NCBI RefSeq assembly: GCF_002744245.1
Contig: NZ_NKHG01000038.1
Coordinates: forward strand, 1 to 64,000
Source: Bacillus pumilus
GTDB taxonomy: Bacteria; Bacillota; Bacilli; Bacillales; Bacillaceae
Direction: 5' to 3'
DNA length: 64,000 bases
Made by a program: the position numbers and the translations under genes
Notes under the pieces: generated by a model
Seen by the model: the letters and a program-made list of their open reading frames with translations, nothing else
What the model was told of the DNA's origin: nothing
Databases searched by the model: none
In this document: one piece after another, positions 24,804-35,875 of the stretch
Layout of the letters: each line of letters opens with the position of its first letter
Numbering within the stretch: the first letter of the stretch is position 1

Positions 24804-24866
24804 TACACGCAACTCCTTCTTAGCTGAATTGATCTATATGTATCGTACCATAAGAAAGCAAAAGAA

Positions 24867-24893
24867 AAAGGAAAAGGGAGCTCCTTTTCCTTT
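24867..24893 (-). terminator. Terminator after the secreted-protein gene
   Basis: A GC-poor stem of AAAGGAAAAGG against CCTTTTCCTTT around GGAGCT, with a T-rich tail on the minus strand. Confidence 0.7.
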
Positions 24894-24900
24894 TGGATTG

Positions 24901-25836
24901 TTAATAATTGAGGTCACGGTTGTACTCATATTCAAAGGTGAGCTGCAAGTTTTTAATCGACACAACACCCACTTTGATTAACCGTCCACCGATAAACTGA
25001 GGGACCTCTGTCGCATTGAAAGAAACAAAAAAGCGATCTTTTGCTGGAACCTGACTTGTTTTATAGGAAGTGATGTCCACCTTTTGTCCGTTCCAAGGTA
25101 CGTTCACTGTCCCGCCTTTTAAGGAAGAAACGGTGAATACATAATTGTATGCGTTTGTACTGCCTTTTTCAGCCTCTAATGAAAGGCCCGTTACGATAGC
25201 ATCCTGCGGTAAGCTGCTTAAATCAAAAGAAGAATTTGGTGAACCGGCTTCATTGAAGCTGTTGAGTGTGGCAGGTGATCCATATCGTTTCGTTGTTGCT
25301 TTTTCAATGCTTTTGTCAAACACAATACGATACTTGTTATCTTCTTCATTTAATAATCGTTTTGGTTTAACGGCTAAGTAGTAGTCAGTGCTAGCAGCAA
25401 TCTTTGGCATATGAATGATTTCGTTTTGGTTGTTTGTCCTTACAGAGGAAGATACCAGTGATCCGCTCTTATTGTAAAGATAGAGGTCGAAATCGTTTCC
25501 AGCTTTCACATTCACGAGCTTAATAGAAAAGCGTCCATCTGCTCCATCATATTTGGAGCTGGTGAAACGGTAAAAATCGATGTCATCCATAGAAGAGATA
25601 CTACCCTCATGGTATAAATACGTTTTGTTGAGATGAAGAGAATGCTGTAAGAATTGAGCCTTTTCCATCGTATCATTGTTCGCATAATCACTGTCAGGGT
25701 AAAGGTGCTCCAATTCTTCCGTATAATATTTTGATTGTTTCGTAGATGCCTCACTTGCTTCTGCAGGTGATTGAAAGAGAGGTGTAGCGATGAAGAGGCC
25801 GGTAAGCAGTAAGAACCCTATCTTCTTTTTGAACAT
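24901..25836 (-). CDS. Secreted protein of unknown function with pre-peptidase-like domain
   Basis: A 311-residue exported protein. It has a signal peptide (MFKKKIGFLLLTGLFIATPLF, cleavage likely after SPAEA). A beta-rich region (~55-185) follows with DIDFYRFTSSKY and NDFDLYLYNKSGSLV, the look of a bacterial pre-peptidase C-terminal (PPC) domain, often found beside secreted proteases. The C-terminal ~130 residues are a second beta-rich part, with no match I recognise. No protease domain is fused. The start at 25836 is nine bases after AAAGGAG. It lies between yitH and metH and has its own terminator. Confidence 0.7.
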   Translation of the reverse strand: MFKKKIGFLLLTGLFIATPLFQSPAEASEASTKQSKYYTEELEHLYPDSDYANNDTMEKAQFLQHSLHLNKTYLYHEGSISSMDDIDFYRFTSSKYDGADGRFSIKLVNVKAGNDFDLYLYNKSGSLVSSSVRTNNQNEIIHMPKIAASTDYYLAVKPKRLLNEEDNKYRIVFDKSIEKATTKRYGSPATLNSFNEAGSPNSSFDLSSLPQDAIVTGLSLEAEKGSTNAYNYVFTVSSLKGGTVNVPWNGQKVDITSYKTSQVPAKDRFFVSFNATEVPQFIGGRLIKVGVVSIKNLQLTFEYEYNRDLNY

Positions 25837-25924
25837 GACAAACATCTCCTTTTAAGTGAATTCCTTTCATTTGTAATATCGGTAAATAATCATAAAAATT
25901 GATATTTATTCCATTATTTTATCG

Positions 25925-25952
25925 AAAAAGAACCCCCTGTAACGGAGGTCCT
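25925..25952 (-). terminator. Terminator of the yitJ-metH operon
   Basis: Minus-strand GACCTCC pairs with GGGGGTT around a six-base loop, followed by CTTTTT just past the metH stop. Confidence 0.6.
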
Positions 25953-25955
25953 GCT

Positions 25956-28900
25956 TTAATGAACATTAAAATATCGAGCTTCAGGATGAGAAACGACGAT
26001 CGCTGAAACGGATGCTTCGGGTTCCATCATGAAGCCTTCTGTCAGATAGATGCCGATTTTTTCAGGCTGAAGCAGCTTGAACAGCTTTTCTTGGTCTTCA
26101 AGATTTGGACAAGCTGGATAGCCAAAGGAATAGCGCTGCCCTTGATATTTGGCTTGGAACCGCTTTTCCATTGTGAAATCGACTGGGTCAGGGAAGCCCC
26201 ATTTGTCACGAATCAATTGGTGGGTTCGTTCAGCTAACCCTTCTGCAAGCTCAAGCGCCAGAGCCTGAACAGCATGCATCTTTAAATAATCACCTTCTTG
26301 CTTAAATTGCTGCGCAACTTCACGTATGTGAGCACCAGCTGTGACGGCAAATAAGGCGATATAATCTTTCTCATTTTCTTCGCTTCTCCGCACATAATCT
26401 GAAATGGAGCGGTATGGAAGCTTTTCCTGTCTTGGAAATTGAAACGTTTCAATGATGTGCTCAGGTGCTTCTGGGTTATAAATATGCAGATCATTCCCGT
26501 TTGAACTGGCAGGGAAGAATTGATAAACAAATGCAGGCGCGAACCAATTTTTCTCTCTGCCTTCATGGAGAAGATCTGTGACAAGCTGTTTTAACTCTAA
26601 TGCTTTTGGATGCTGTTCAGCTAATAATTTTTTGACATTTCCTTTTAAGCCGAGGTGATGACCGATGAGCATTTGCTCATTCACATAAGGCATCATATGA
26701 TGTAAATCAATATCCCGCACATAATGGCGTTTCGTATTCTCAGGTGTGAAAACCGGAGCCTCTGGTAATGTCGCGCGTTTTTCTAGTAATTCGATGACGG
26801 CTTTCGGCTGTTTCACTTCTTTCTCCTTAGTGGTTGCCTCTTGTTCCGCTGGGGACTTTCTTTGAAATTGAAGGGGATTCGTTTTTAACTCATTGGCTAA
26901 TGATAGGCCGTCCATGGCATCTTTTGCATAAAGAACGGGTCCGTCATAATGAGGCGAAATTTTCATTTTCGTAAATTTCCGTGAAAGCGCAGCACCGCCG
27001 ACCAAAATGGGGACCGAGATGTTCGCTTTTTGTAAATCTTGAGCGGTTAGCACCATTTGCTGTGCTGACTTGACAAGTAATCCTGATAATCCAATCATAT
27101 CCGGCTTTTCCTTTCGTACTGCTTCGATCAATGTTTGAGGTGTTACTTTGATCCCAAGATCGACCACTTGAAAGCCATTATTGCTCAAAATGATGTCGAC
27201 AAGGTTTTTCCCGATATCATGAACATCTCCTTTAACGGTCGCAAGAAGAATTTTTCCCTTTCCGCTTGCATGCTGCTTCTCCATAAATTGCTCAAGATAT
27301 GAAACGGATGCTTTCATCACCTCTGCAGATTGAAGCACTTCAGCCACGATCAATTCGTTTTGATTAAAAAGACGTCCAACCTCCGCCATCCCCTGCATTA
27401 ATGGTCCATTGATGATATGAAGAGGCGATTCGAATTGATCTAAGGCAAGGGATAGATCATCGATCAGTCCTTCCTTTGTTCCTTCGACGACGTATAGCGC
27501 CAGCCTCTCATCAAGCGGTAAGGAGATCTTTGGTTTTTTCTCTGTTTTCTTTTTCCCGCGGTAAAATTGAGTGAATTCAGCAAGTGTTTGATCATTCGTT
27601 TCATATAGCAATGCTTCAGCTAGCTTGATTTCTTCCTTTGGAATCGAAGCGAATCGTTCAAGCTTTTCAGTATTGACGATCGCATAGTCAAGTCCTGCTT
27701 GGACGCAGTGATACAAATAGACGGCATTTAAGATTTCTCTGCCAACAGGCGGGAGACCGAAAGATACGTTACTGATGCCTAAAATTGTGAGACATTCAGG
27801 CAGTGTTTCTTTGATCAGTTGAATGCCTTTGATCGTTTCTTCAGCAGCGCCAATATACTGCTCATCGCCAGTCCCAACTGGAAAGACAAGAGGGTCAAAG
27901 ATAATGTCACTTGCAGGAATTCCATATTTCTTCGTTAGCAGGTCATGGGAACGAACGGCAATCTCAAGCTTCCGTTCTGCCGTCACAGCCATCCCGGTTT
28001 CATCGATCGTTCCAACAACAAGTGCGCCGCCATATCGTTTCACAAGCGGAAGAATCTCTTCATACCGCTCTTCGCCATCCTCTAGGTTAATGGAATTGAT
28101 GATGGCTTTCCCTTGAGAGTAAGTGAGCGCTTTTTCAATCACGTGCTTATCAGTTGAATCAATGACAAAAGGTGCTTTGACCTTTTTCATGGCTTCTTTT
28201 AAAAAGCCTTCCATGTCTGCTGCCTCATCACGGTCTGGATCTGCTAAACACACATCAATGACGTGGGCGCCATTTTTCACCTGAGCACGAGCAATTTCTG
28301 CTGCCTCTTCAAACTTTTGTTCAGCAATCAAACGTTTGAATTTGCGAGAACCAATGACATTTGTCCGCTCCCCTACAAAAAGCGGGCGTATGGCTTCTTC
28401 ATAAATGAGTGGCTCAATTCCTGATACAGTATGCGGAGAGGATTCCTGAGCCATGCTACGCGGCTGAAGCGAGCGCACTTCATCTGATAATGCCTGAATA
28501 TGAGCTGGTGTTGTTCCGCAGCAGCCCCCGACGATATTTAACCAGCCTTCCTTTGCAAAGGCGGCGATTTTTTTAGCAAGAGAAGCAGGGGATTCGTGGT
28601 ATTGACCTTCTTCATCTGGGAGACCAGCATTTGGATAGCAGCTGACAGCCGACTTTGCGATGGAGGAGAGCGTGCGGATATGGTCTGTCATAAATTCTGG
28701 ACCAGTAGCACAGTTTAGGCCAACGCTGATTGGTTTCATATGCTCAAGTGAGATATAAAAGGCTTCAATATCTTGACCAGCAAGGGTGGTTCCCATTGGT
28801 TCAATCGTACCTGACACCATGAGTGGTAATTGAATGCCGGTGGCGTTAAAGGCTTCCAGAATGCCTATGAACCCAGCTTTTACATTCAGCATGTCTTGGC

Positions 28901-29384
28901 TTGTTTCTAAAAGAAGCGCATCACATTTGCCATCAATAAGGGCGCGGGCTTGCTCCTCATAGTTTGCGACGAGCTCTTCAAAAGTTGCGCCGCCTGTTAC
29001 AGATAATGTTTTTGTTGTGGGCCCCATTGCGCCTACTACAAAACGAGGCCACTCTGGTGTGGAGAAACGATCTGCTTCATCCTTTGCCAGCTGAGCAGCT
29101 TTTACATTGAGTTCATAGGCACGATGTCCAAGCCCGTATTCATCGAGAACAAGTTTCGTAGCGCCGAATGTATTTGTTTCAATCAAGTCCGCACTTGCCT
29201 CAAGATATTCCCGGTGGATCGTGGAAATGATGTGAGGGGCTGTGACGTTCAAATATTCGTTGCAGCCCTCATACTCTTCTCCGCCAAAGTCCTCTGCGGT
29301 GAGATTGGCGTTTTGAATCATTGTCCCCATAGCACCATCAAGGACGAGGATGCGTTTCTTGAGCTGTTCAGTGATAGTTGACAT
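25956..29384 (-). CDS. metH: Cobalamin-dependent methionine synthase MetH
   Basis: A 1142-residue enzyme that transfers the methyl group of 5-methyl-tetrahydrofolate to homocysteine through B12. Domains in order are: homocysteine-binding (1-~315, zinc ligands in VGLNCATGP and GGCCGTTP), pterin-binding (~330-610, [15 protein letters not shown]), B12 cap and B12-binding (~640-850, lower-ligand motif DVHDIG near residue 720) and the SAM-dependent reactivation domain (~880-1142). ATG 29384 follows AAAAGGAG and overlaps the end of yitJ by 17 bases. B. subtilis, as I know it, relies on MetE and lacks MetH, so this species has an added B12-dependent route. The operon lies behind a SAM riboswitch. 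Confidence 0.92.
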   Translation of the reverse strand: MSTITEQLKKRILVLDGAMGTMIQNANLTAEDFGGEEYEGCNEYLNVTAPHIISTIHREYLEASADLIETNTFGATKLVLDEYGLGHRAYELNVKAAQLAKDEADRFSTPEWPRFVVGAMGPTTKTLSVTGGATFEELVANYEEQARALIDGKCDALLLETSQDMLNVKAGFIGILEAFNATGIQLPLMVSGTIEPMGTTLAGQDIEAFYISLEHMKPISVGLNCATGPEFMTDHIRTLSSIAKSAVSCYPNAGLPDEEGQYHESPASLAKKIAAFAKEGWLNIVGGCCGTTPAHIQALSDEVRSLQPRSMAQESSPHTVSGIEPLIYEEAIRPLFVGERTNVIGSRKFKRLIAEQKFEEAAEIARAQVKNGAHVIDVCLADPDRDEAADMEGFLKEAMKKVKAPFVIDSTDKHVIEKALTYSQGKAIINSINLEDGEERYEEILPLVKRYGGALVVGTIDETGMAVTAERKLEIAVRSHDLLTKKYGIPASDIIFDPLVFPVGTGDEQYIGAAEETIKGIQLIKETLPECLTILGISNVSFGLPPVGREILNAVYLYHCVQAGLDYAIVNTEKLERFASIPKEEIKLAEALLYETNDQTLAEFTQFYRGKKKTEKKPKISLPLDERLALYVVEGTKEGLIDDLSLALDQFESPLHIINGPLMQGMAEVGRLFNQNELIVAEVLQSAEVMKASVSYLEQFMEKQHASGKGKILLATVKGDVHDIGKNLVDIILSNNGFQVVDLGIKVTPQTLIEAVRKEKPDMIGLSGLLVKSAQQMVLTAQDLQKANISVPILVGGAALSRKFTKMKISPHYDGPVLYAKDAMDGLSLANELKTNPLQFQRKSPAEQEATTKEKEVKQPKAVIELLEKRATLPEAPVFTPENTKRHYVRDIDLHHMMPYVNEQMLIGHHLGLKGNVKKLLAEQHPKALELKQLVTDLLHEGREKNWFAPAFVYQFFPASSNGNDLHIYNPEAPEHIIETFQFPRQEKLPYRSISDYVRRSEENEKDYIALFAVTAGAHIREVAQQFKQEGDYLKMHAVQALALELAEGLAERTHQLIRDKWGFPDPVDFTMEKRFQAKYQGQRYSFGYPACPNLEDQEKLFKLLQPEKIGIYLTEGFMMEPEASVSAIVVSHPEARYFNVH

Positions 29385-31209
29385 GTGCGTTTGGCTCCTT
29401 TTCTTTCTGGTGGATGTAGGTCGTGAGTTCTGCTGTTAAATCTGATCGAAGGAAAGGGGTAATTAAATAGATGCCATTAAACAATTCACAGGCTGTATCT
29501 AATAAAGATCGGGCAATCGCTAAGCCTTCTGTTCGCTGCTTTTCCTTATCTTCGCCTGCCTTGGCCATAATCTCACGAATCGAGTCAGATAGCTTGATAC
29601 CCGGAATTTCATGATGAATAAACTCTGCATTTCGGCTGCTTGTTAAGGGCATAATGCCGATATAAATCGGTTTATCCAAATGACGGCTTTCCTCATGAAT
29701 TTTCACTAGCTGTTCTTCTGAATAAACAGGCTGTGAGATGAAATAATCAGCACCGTATTCTATTTTTTTCTCAAGCCGTTTTACTGCCTTATCAATATGG
29801 CGCACATTTGGATTAAACGCGCCTGCCACTGAAAAATTGGTCTTTTTGCCAAGAGGCTTCCCAGAGAAAGAAAGTCCTTCGTTAAACTGTTTGATCAGAC
29901 GGATCAAATCAAAAGAAGTTAAATCATAAACAGACGTTGCGCCTGGGAAATCACCAATTTTAGACGGGTCGCCTGTGATCGCTAAAATATCGGTTAATCC
30001 AAGTGTATCAAGTCCCATCAAATGGGATTGGAGTCCGATTAAATTACGATCACGACATGTAATATGGACAAGTGAACGCATATCAAGCTGCTGTTTCAAT
30101 AAAGAGCCGCAAGCCACATTGCTAATACGCGGGGTAGCAAGAGAATTATCAGCTAACGTCAAGGCATCAATGCCTGCACTCTTTAATTCGTTCGCTGCGA
30201 CAAGGAATTTTTCAAAGTTCAGCTTCTTTGGCGGGTCCAGCTCTACGATAATCGATCGTTTTTTAACAGCCAGCTCGTCAAGGCCTGGTTCTGTCCGCTG
30301 GTCTTGGATCGAAATCATTTCTTCTTTTAAAACCTTCACTTCTTTTTCAGTGATTGGTGCTAAATCTTTGACCGCTTCAGCCATGGCACTAATATGCTGA
30401 GGTGTTGTTCCGCAGCAGCCGCCGATGATGCGTGCGCCTTGATTTCTAAATGATAGTGCACTATTTCGGAAATAATCATTATCTGTATCATAAACAAGTC
30501 TGCCTTCTTCAAGGGATGGGAGACTGCTGTTAGGATAGACAGATAAATGAGAATTTTCTAAAAGTGGGACGCCTTCGAGTGCCTGAATCATATGATAAGG
30601 ACCCAGCCTGCAATTGATGCCAACGACATCAGCGCCAAGAGAGGATAATTCAGATAAACCGTCTTTCAGCGGTGTACCGTCCTGCAGAACACCCTGTTCA
30701 TGCATGGAGACGTTCATGACAATCGGAAGAGTCGTTTCTTTGCGTGCAATTTGGAGAACGGCCTTCGCCTCATCAAGGTCATAGTACGTTTCAAGCAATA
30801 ATCCATCAGGCTGCTCATTTAATAGGATGTACAGCTGTTCTCTAAAGCTTCGTTTAATCTCATCTAAAGAGTAGGCATTTTTGTTAAATGTTCGAATGCC
30901 GCCAATCGTTCCGAGTACATAAGCAGAGCCAGCTGCTGCTTTTGCAATTTGTACCGCTTTTGTATTGATGCGTTTCGTTTCTTCCTCTAAGCCATAGCGG
31001 GATAGTTTAATATAATTCGCGCCGTATGTGTTCGTTTGGATGATGTCAGCACCAGCCTGAACATATGCCTCGTGAACTCTTTTCACTTCATCTTCTTTTG
31101 ATAAATTTAATTCTTCAAAGCAGCGGTCGATGCCATAAGAATATAAAAGTGTTCCCATTGCTCCATCGGCAATCAGTACGCGATTTTGTAAGTCTTGTAA
31201 TAGGCCCAT
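29368..31209 (-). CDS. yitJ: YitJ, homocysteine methyltransferase / methylene-THF reductase fusion
   Basis: A 613-residue bifunctional protein. The N-terminal half (~1-290) is a homocysteine S-methyltransferase domain with the zinc-binding NCRLGP and [11 protein letters not shown] motifs. The C-terminal half (~315-600) is a methylenetetrahydrofolate reductase ([34 protein letters not shown]). The reductase half would supply methyl-THF to MetH, encoded next. AAGGAGG precedes the ATG. Transcription is controlled by the S-box leader just upstream. The order matches B. subtilis yitJ. Confidence 0.94.
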   Translation of the reverse strand: MGLLQDLQNRVLIADGAMGTLLYSYGIDRCFEELNLSKEDEVKRVHEAYVQAGADIIQTNTYGANYIKLSRYGLEEETKRINTKAVQIAKAAAGSAYVLGTIGGIRTFNKNAYSLDEIKRSFREQLYILLNEQPDGLLLETYYDLDEAKAVLQIARKETTLPIVMNVSMHEQGVLQDGTPLKDGLSELSSLGADVVGINCRLGPYHMIQALEGVPLLENSHLSVYPNSSLPSLEEGRLVYDTDNDYFRNSALSFRNQGARIIGGCCGTTPQHISAMAEAVKDLAPITEKEVKVLKEEMISIQDQRTEPGLDELAVKKRSIIVELDPPKKLNFEKFLVAANELKSAGIDALTLADNSLATPRISNVACGSLLKQQLDMRSLVHITCRDRNLIGLQSHLMGLDTLGLTDILAITGDPSKIGDFPGATSVYDLTSFDLIRLIKQFNEGLSFSGKPLGKKTNFSVAGAFNPNVRHIDKAVKRLEKKIEYGADYFISQPVYSEEQLVKIHEESRHLDKPIYIGIMPLTSSRNAEFIHHEIPGIKLSDSIREIMAKAGEDKEKQRTEGLAIARSLLDTACELFNGIYLITPFLRSDLTAELTTYIHQKEKEPNAHVNYH

Positions 31210-31225
31210 TGTATTCCTCCTTATT

Positions 31226-31410
31226 TCTATGTAACAAAAAAAGCCTTCTGATAAGAAGAAGACTTTTGGCTGTATCGTAATTCTTCTCCTTATCTTCCAA
31301 GCAGTTGCTTGCTGGATTTAGCACCTTGGTCATAGAAACATCCATTTCTATTACACCGGTTGCTGAGGCTTCACAGGGCCAGTCCCTCTGCCTCTCTTGA
31401 TAAGAAAACG
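31226..31410 (-). promoter_or_regulatory. SAM-I (S-box) riboswitch with terminator before yitJ
   Basis: Read on the minus strand, the leader opens with CTTATC AAGAGAGGCAGAGGGA, then CTGGCCC, GAAGCC, CAGCAACC, AAGGTGCTAAATCC and closes with TTGGAAGATAAG, the conserved S-box core. P1 pairs 31404-31399 with 31294-31289. An 11-base terminator hairpin (AAAAGTCTTCT with AGAAGGCTTTT, then a T run) follows at about 31270-31233. High SAM should terminate transcription before yitJ-metH. Confidence 0.95.
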
Positions 31411-31487
31411 CTATGAACATGTCAATGAATTGAACTTCCATCAACTGTATCGAAAAAATCGAAAATAATCAATGGAAAATTTTAAAT

Positions 31488-31979
31488 TTATCGAAAATTT
31501 ATAAATTGGACATCAATCGGCAAATCAGCTTTTCGCATCAGTGACATGACCTCTTGTAAATCATCTTTATTTTTCCCTGTGATGCGCACTTGGTCATCCT
31601 GAAATTGAGATTTTACTTTGAGACCAGATTGCTTAATGAGTGCATTGATTTTTTTTGCATTGTCTTTATCGATGCCGCTAATCAGCTTGGCGCGCTGACG
31701 AACTGTTCCGCCTAGGGCATGCTCGGTTTTTCCGTAGTCCATGTTTTTAGTTGGTACATTTCGTTTAATCAGCTTGGTCACAAGCACATCTTTTAGCTGT
31801 TCAAGCTTGAAGTCATCATCAGAGATGAGAACGAGCTCTTCTTTTTCGAGTAAAATATCACTTTTACTCCCTTTAAAATCATAGCGGTTTTTAATTTCTT
31901 TAAGCGCTGCTTGAATGGCGTTTTGCACCTCGGGGAGCTCTACCTTCGATACGATATCAAATGAACTTTCTTTTGCCAT
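31488..31979 (-). CDS. yitK: YitK, YajQ-family nucleotide-binding protein
   Basis: A 163-residue member of the YajQ/UPF0234 family, two ferredoxin-like repeats that bind nucleotides (cyclic-di-GMP in some relatives). The diagnostic [21 protein letters not shown] start, [10 protein letters not shown] (~35) and KAKLI... [15 protein letters not shown] (~130) are present. It is a single gene between yitJ and yitL, as in B. subtilis. Its physiological role in Bacillus is unknown. Confidence 0.93.
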   Translation of the reverse strand: MAKESSFDIVSKVELPEVQNAIQAALKEIKNRYDFKGSKSDILLEKEELVLISDDDFKLEQLKDVLVTKLIKRNVPTKNMDYGKTEHALGGTVRQRAKLISGIDKDNAKKINALIKQSGLKVKSQFQDDQVRITGKNKDDLQEVMSLMRKADLPIDVQFINFR

Positions 31980-32215
31980 AACACATGACCTCCATGTATA
32001 GATATTGCGTCTATCTTATCATGCAAATAGGGGAAGAAGAAACTTTATCGAACAGACAATTCAAAGAGTTCAGCCGCATGCGGTATAAATCGAGTGCAGT
32101 TTGTCCACTTTAGCTAACAGAACTAGAGATGTTCATGTTGAATGAAGTATAGTAGAATAAAGTGAATCAAATGATGAACGAACGCTCTTAATGGGCAGAT
32201 AGGAAGGAAGAGAAC

Positions 32216-33064
32216 ATGAGACCAGGTGAGCAATTGACCTTGCAAATAGAGAAAGAGATGGAGTACGGCTACTTTTTGACAGATGGTGAAGATTCTGTCC
32301 TCTTACACCGCAGTGAGATGACAGAGGATATTGAAGATCGAGATGAAGTAGAGGTCTACATATATGTAGATCATGAGGAAAGACTAGCAGCTACGATGAA
32401 AATGCCTACAATTAATGCACATACATATGGCTGGGTAGAAGTCGTAGACGTTGTAGAAGACATGGGTGCATTTGTCGATGTTGGTTTGTCAAAGGATGCA
32501 CTTGTTGCAACAGAACATCTTCCGCCTTTTGAGGAAGCATGGCCGAAAAAAGGAGACAAACTATACTGTATGCTGAAAGTCACAAGCTACGGTAGAATGT
32601 TTGCAAAGCCAGCCACTGAAGATGTGATCAGCGAATTGTTTACAGAGGCCCCAGATATCATAATGAACAAAGAAATCACGGGGACGATTTATCGCTTAAT
32701 TGCAACAGGTTCTTTTATGCTGACAGACACAGGGGTGAGAGGATTTATCCACCGTACAGAACGAAGGGAAGAACCAAGATTGGGATCGACCGTTACAGGC
32801 CGCGTAATTGCGGTGAAAGAGGATGGAACTGTGAATGTCTCCCTTCTTCCTAGAAAACAAGATGCGTTATCTGTCGATGCAGAAGAAATTTTGACCTATA
32901 TGAGAAGCCGAAATGGCGCCATGCCTTACTGGGACAAAAGTGACCCAGAAGATATCCGAGAAAGATTTCAAATGAGCAAAGCTGCCTTTAAACGAGCATT
33001 AGGTCATCTGATGAAAAATGATCAAGTCTACCAAAAAGAAGGCTGGACATACGAGAAAAAGTGA
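32216..33064 (+). CDS. yitL: YitL, CvfB-type S1 RNA-binding protein
   Basis: A 282-residue protein with S1-type RNA-binding folds: residues ~1-65, ~70-135 with GAFVDVGLSKDALV, and ~145-220 with GSFMLTDTGVRGFIH. A C-terminal winged-helix region ends FKRALGHLMKNDQVYQKEGW. The CvfB family influences RNA turnover and virulence regulators in staphylococci. AGGAAGGAAG precedes the ATG. A strong terminator follows at once. The Bacillus function has not been defined. Confidence 0.9.
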   Translation: MRPGEQLTLQIEKEMEYGYFLTDGEDSVLLHRSEMTEDIEDRDEVEVYIYVDHEERLAATMKMPTINAHTYGWVEVVDVVEDMGAFVDVGLSKDALVATEHLPPFEEAWPKKGDKLYCMLKVTSYGRMFAKPATEDVISELFTEAPDIIMNKEITGTIYRLIATGSFMLTDTGVRGFIHRTERREEPRLGSTVTGRVIAVKEDGTVNVSLLPRKQDALSVDAEEILTYMRSRNGAMPYWDKSDPEDIRERFQMSKAAFKRALGHLMKNDQVYQKEGWTYEKK

Positions 33065-33083
33065 GCTTTTGCTCACTTTTTTT
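33056..33083 (+). terminator. Terminator after yitL
   Basis: AAAAAGTGAGC, loop TTTT, GCTCACTTTTTTT: a perfect stem with a T run, overlapping the end of the gene. Confidence 0.92.
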
Positions 33084-33210
33084 ATTTTTGTTATAAATAA
33101 TGGGATTTTTCAGTGAAAAAAGTCATGAAAAACCTCTCTTTATCATTGAAATAACGCTCCTCAAATCCGATAAGAAAGGAGTAAGGACGATAAAAGGAGT
33201 GTGTTTTTGG

Positions 33211-34188
33211 ATGAAAGTGAAGATTTCATTACTTCTGATGGCAGCCATGCTTATAGTGCTCGCCTCATGCAGCAATCAACAGGGAGGACCACCGAAATCA
33301 AATGTGAAGCGGATTGGTGTCATGCTGACAGATGATGGTCTTGGTGATCAATCATTTAACGATTCATCATTTAAAGGATTAGAAAAAGGACGTGACGGGC
33401 TTGGCATTGAATTTGATTATAGAGAAATTACAGAAACCGATACATATGAAAAAGGGCTGACAGAGCTCGTAAAAGATGGCAATGACCTTGTCATTGGTGT
33501 AGGCTTCAGCGTACAAGAGGACCTAGAAAAAGTGGCGAAAAAATATCCAAAGAAGCAATTCTTGCTGATTGATGCCGTATCTGAACTGAAAAATATCACC
33601 TCAGTGACATTTAAAGAAGAGCAAGGAAGCTATTTAGCGGGAGCACTTGCTGCCATGACAACGAAAAGTGATGTCATTGGTTTTGTTGGCGGCGTTGATG
33701 CGGATGTGATCCACCGGTTTGAAAAAGGATTTCAAAAAGGCGCAAAATCTGTGAACCCGAAAATCAAGATTTTATCCACCTATGCAGGTACGTTTAGCGA
33801 CGCAGGCAAAGGCAGTAAAATAGCCAAAGAAATGATCAAAAAGAAAGCAGACGTTTTGTATGCCGCAGCTGGCTATACGGGTGTTGGTGTATTAAAAGAA
33901 ACGCAATCACAGGGCAAATATGCAATCGGAGTGGATAGTGATCAATACTATACAGCTGAAAAAGCCGTCATTTCATCCATGGTCAAAAAAGTCGATGAAG
34001 TGGTCTATCAATTCAGCGAAGAGCTGGTAAAGAACAATCAAATCAAAAACGGTCATATTGTCTACGATTTAAGCAATGACGGAATCGATATGGCAACAAT
34101 CCGAGTGCTCAAAGATGCTGAAAAATTGACCAAAAAAATAAATGGACTGAAGCAGACGCTTCTGAAAGAAGAGGGGGCAGCATCATGA
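33211..34188 (+). CDS. BMP-family substrate-binding lipoprotein linked to a chemoreceptor
   Basis: A 325-residue exported lipoprotein: signal peptide [20 protein letters not shown] with lipobox LASC. The mature part belongs to the basic membrane protein family (PF02608 type; [64 protein letters not shown]). Such proteins usually bind nucleosides or related ligands for ABC uptake. No permease or ATPase gene follows. Instead its stop overlaps a methyl-accepting chemotaxis protein as ATGA, suggesting that ligand capture feeds chemotaxis. ATG 33211 follows AAAGGAG by 11 bases; the frame is open from 33100. It is related to Med at 56180. The ligand is not known. Confidence 0.82.
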   Translation: MKVKISLLLMAAMLIVLASCSNQQGGPPKSNVKRIGVMLTDDGLGDQSFNDSSFKGLEKGRDGLGIEFDYREITETDTYEKGLTELVKDGNDLVIGVGFSVQEDLEKVAKKYPKKQFLLIDAVSELKNITSVTFKEEQGSYLAGALAAMTTKSDVIGFVGGVDADVIHRFEKGFQKGAKSVNPKIKILSTYAGTFSDAGKGSKIAKEMIKKKADVLYAAAGYTGVGVLKETQSQGKYAIGVDSDQYYTAEKAVISSMVKKVDEVVYQFSEELVKNNQIKNGHIVYDLSNDGIDMATIRVLKDAEKLTKKINGLKQTLLKEEGAAS

Positions 34189-35834
34189 GCTTACGTGTCA
34201 AAATTTTGCTCAACTCACTGATCTCACTTCTTTTAGCGGTCGGTGTCATCGCTTTTATCATTATCAGCATGACAAAGATCCAATCATCAAACGAAACAGA
34301 AGTTCAAACTTTACTGAACGTACAAAAAACGAAGGCAAGCTTTGAAAGTGTCGAAAAAGCTATGACCAACTATTCGATGACACTCGCAGATGAACAGCTG
34401 GGGGTTGTTCAAAACGATATTTCTACAGCGAAAAAGAACCTGCAAACGTTAAACAAACATACAGGAAAAATGAATAAAGAAGCATTAACGAGGTTAAATT
34501 CCAAGTTTGATACGTGGACCAAGGAAGCGAACAATGCCATTGGTGAAAAAAATGCATCTGATGCAAGACGTGTGGCAGCCAGAATTAATGGTGTCTTAAA
34601 CGACGTGCATACGATGAATAAAAGAGCTCAAGAAGCGTATGAACAAAATGTAGAGAATGCAGCAGAAAACGTACAGTGGATCATCACAAGCGCATCAGTC
34701 GCAGCCCTCTCACTTATGGTCATTGCCGTCTTTTTGAATATTGGATTAACGAGATCCATTGTGACACCAATCAAATCACTATCTTATCGAGCAAAGCAGA
34801 TCGCAGAAGGGAACCTCGCTGTCGAGCGGATGAACACCCAGCGTAAAGATGAAATTGGCGGATTGAATGAATCATTCAATCAAATGACAGCTCAGCTCAT
34901 AAGTCTTATTAAAGAAATCAGCAATGTCTCAAGTCAAGTGGAGACATTTTCGATCCAGTTAGACGATGAAAACAAAAAGCTGATGGAATCTGCGAATCAA
35001 GTGTCTGTATCCACAGACGAGATGGCAAACGGTTCACAAGCCATTTCCGAGGATCTTCAGCATGGCGTTAGTTTAATTGAGAAAATGGATCAGCATGGAC
35101 GCAAAAATTCGGAGAGATCACTTACAGTCATCCGCAGTACAGAGGATGCCATTGAAGCAGTGGACAGCGGAAAGCACACGTTAACAGAAACAAAAGCAGC
35201 GATTGAAAAAAATACACATGCAACAAGACAAATCGAGCAGTCAGCAGGAGAATTCACTCAATACGCAAGCGGAATCTCCGCAATGGCCAAAACGGTTTCT
35301 GACATTGCGGACCAGACAAACCTCCTCTCGCTAAATGCAGCGATTGAAGCGGCAAGAGCAGGAGAAGCTGGGAAAGGCTTTGCTGTTGTAGCAGATGAAA
35401 TTCGTAAGCTTGCAGATGAATCGTCTAGCGCAACAAGACAAATCTTTGACATGGTCAGTCATATTGAAAGAGGCATTCAGTCCATTAGTCAAACCGTACA
35501 AGAAGGGGTAAAACTCTCTCTTCAACAGCAGGATGCGATGGACAAAACCTCACACTCCTTTGAAAATATAGAAACAAAAGCACTACATATTAAACAAGAG
35601 ATGGCATTTTTAAATGAACAAATTATTCAATCGACAGAGCTTGGTGGACAAGTACTGCACTCTATTGAAAATATTAGTGCGGTTGTAGAAGAAACAGCAG
35701 CAGGCAGTGAAGAAATTTCTGCCTCAGCCAATGAACAGCTGCAATCGTTCCATCAAATGAACAAACAGGTAGAAGAGCTCATGAGTATGACGGCTAGGCT
35801 CAATGAAACTGTTCATCGATTTAAACTTTCATAA
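34185..35834 (+). CDS. Methyl-accepting chemotaxis protein
   Basis: A 549-residue transmembrane receptor. It has a membrane segment at ~8-30, an extracellular helical bundle of about 130 residues, a second membrane segment at ~163-185 and a HAMP domain (~187-240, [18 protein letters not shown]). A long cytoplasmic coiled-coil follows, with the CheA/CheW-contact tip [22 protein letters not shown] at ~365-386 (broken here into [16 protein letters not shown] and AARAGE). The ectodomain is the small four-helix type, too small for a large pocket, so it may read the lipoprotein encoded just upstream, with which translation is coupled. A terminator follows. Confidence 0.9.
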   Translation: MSLRVKILLNSLISLLLAVGVIAFIIISMTKIQSSNETEVQTLLNVQKTKASFESVEKAMTNYSMTLADEQLGVVQNDISTAKKNLQTLNKHTGKMNKEALTRLNSKFDTWTKEANNAIGEKNASDARRVAARINGVLNDVHTMNKRAQEAYEQNVENAAENVQWIITSASVAALSLMVIAVFLNIGLTRSIVTPIKSLSYRAKQIAEGNLAVERMNTQRKDEIGGLNESFNQMTAQLISLIKEISNVSSQVETFSIQLDDENKKLMESANQVSVSTDEMANGSQAISEDLQHGVSLIEKMDQHGRKNSERSLTVIRSTEDAIEAVDSGKHTLTETKAAIEKNTHATRQIEQSAGEFTQYASGISAMAKTVSDIADQTNLLSLNAAIEAARAGEAGKGFAVVADEIRKLADESSSATRQIFDMVSHIERGIQSISQTVQEGVKLSLQQQDAMDKTSHSFENIETKALHIKQEMAFLNEQIIQSTELGGQVLHSIENISAVVEETAAGSEEISASANEQLQSFHQMNKQVEELMSMTARLNETVHRFKLS

Positions 35835-35835
35835 G

Positions 35836-35875
35836 AAAAGCACCCTTCCCGTGATGTTGGGAAAGGGTGCTTTTT
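35836..35875. terminator. Bidirectional terminator after the chemoreceptor gene
   Basis: GCACCCTTCCC pairs with GGGAAAGGGTGC (one bulged A), flanked by A and T runs; shared with convergent yitS. Confidence 0.85.

Noticed and set aside
31226-31410. T-box leader for methionine
   Set aside because: The conserved S-box core and P1 are present, and no T-box TGGN-type bulge was seen.
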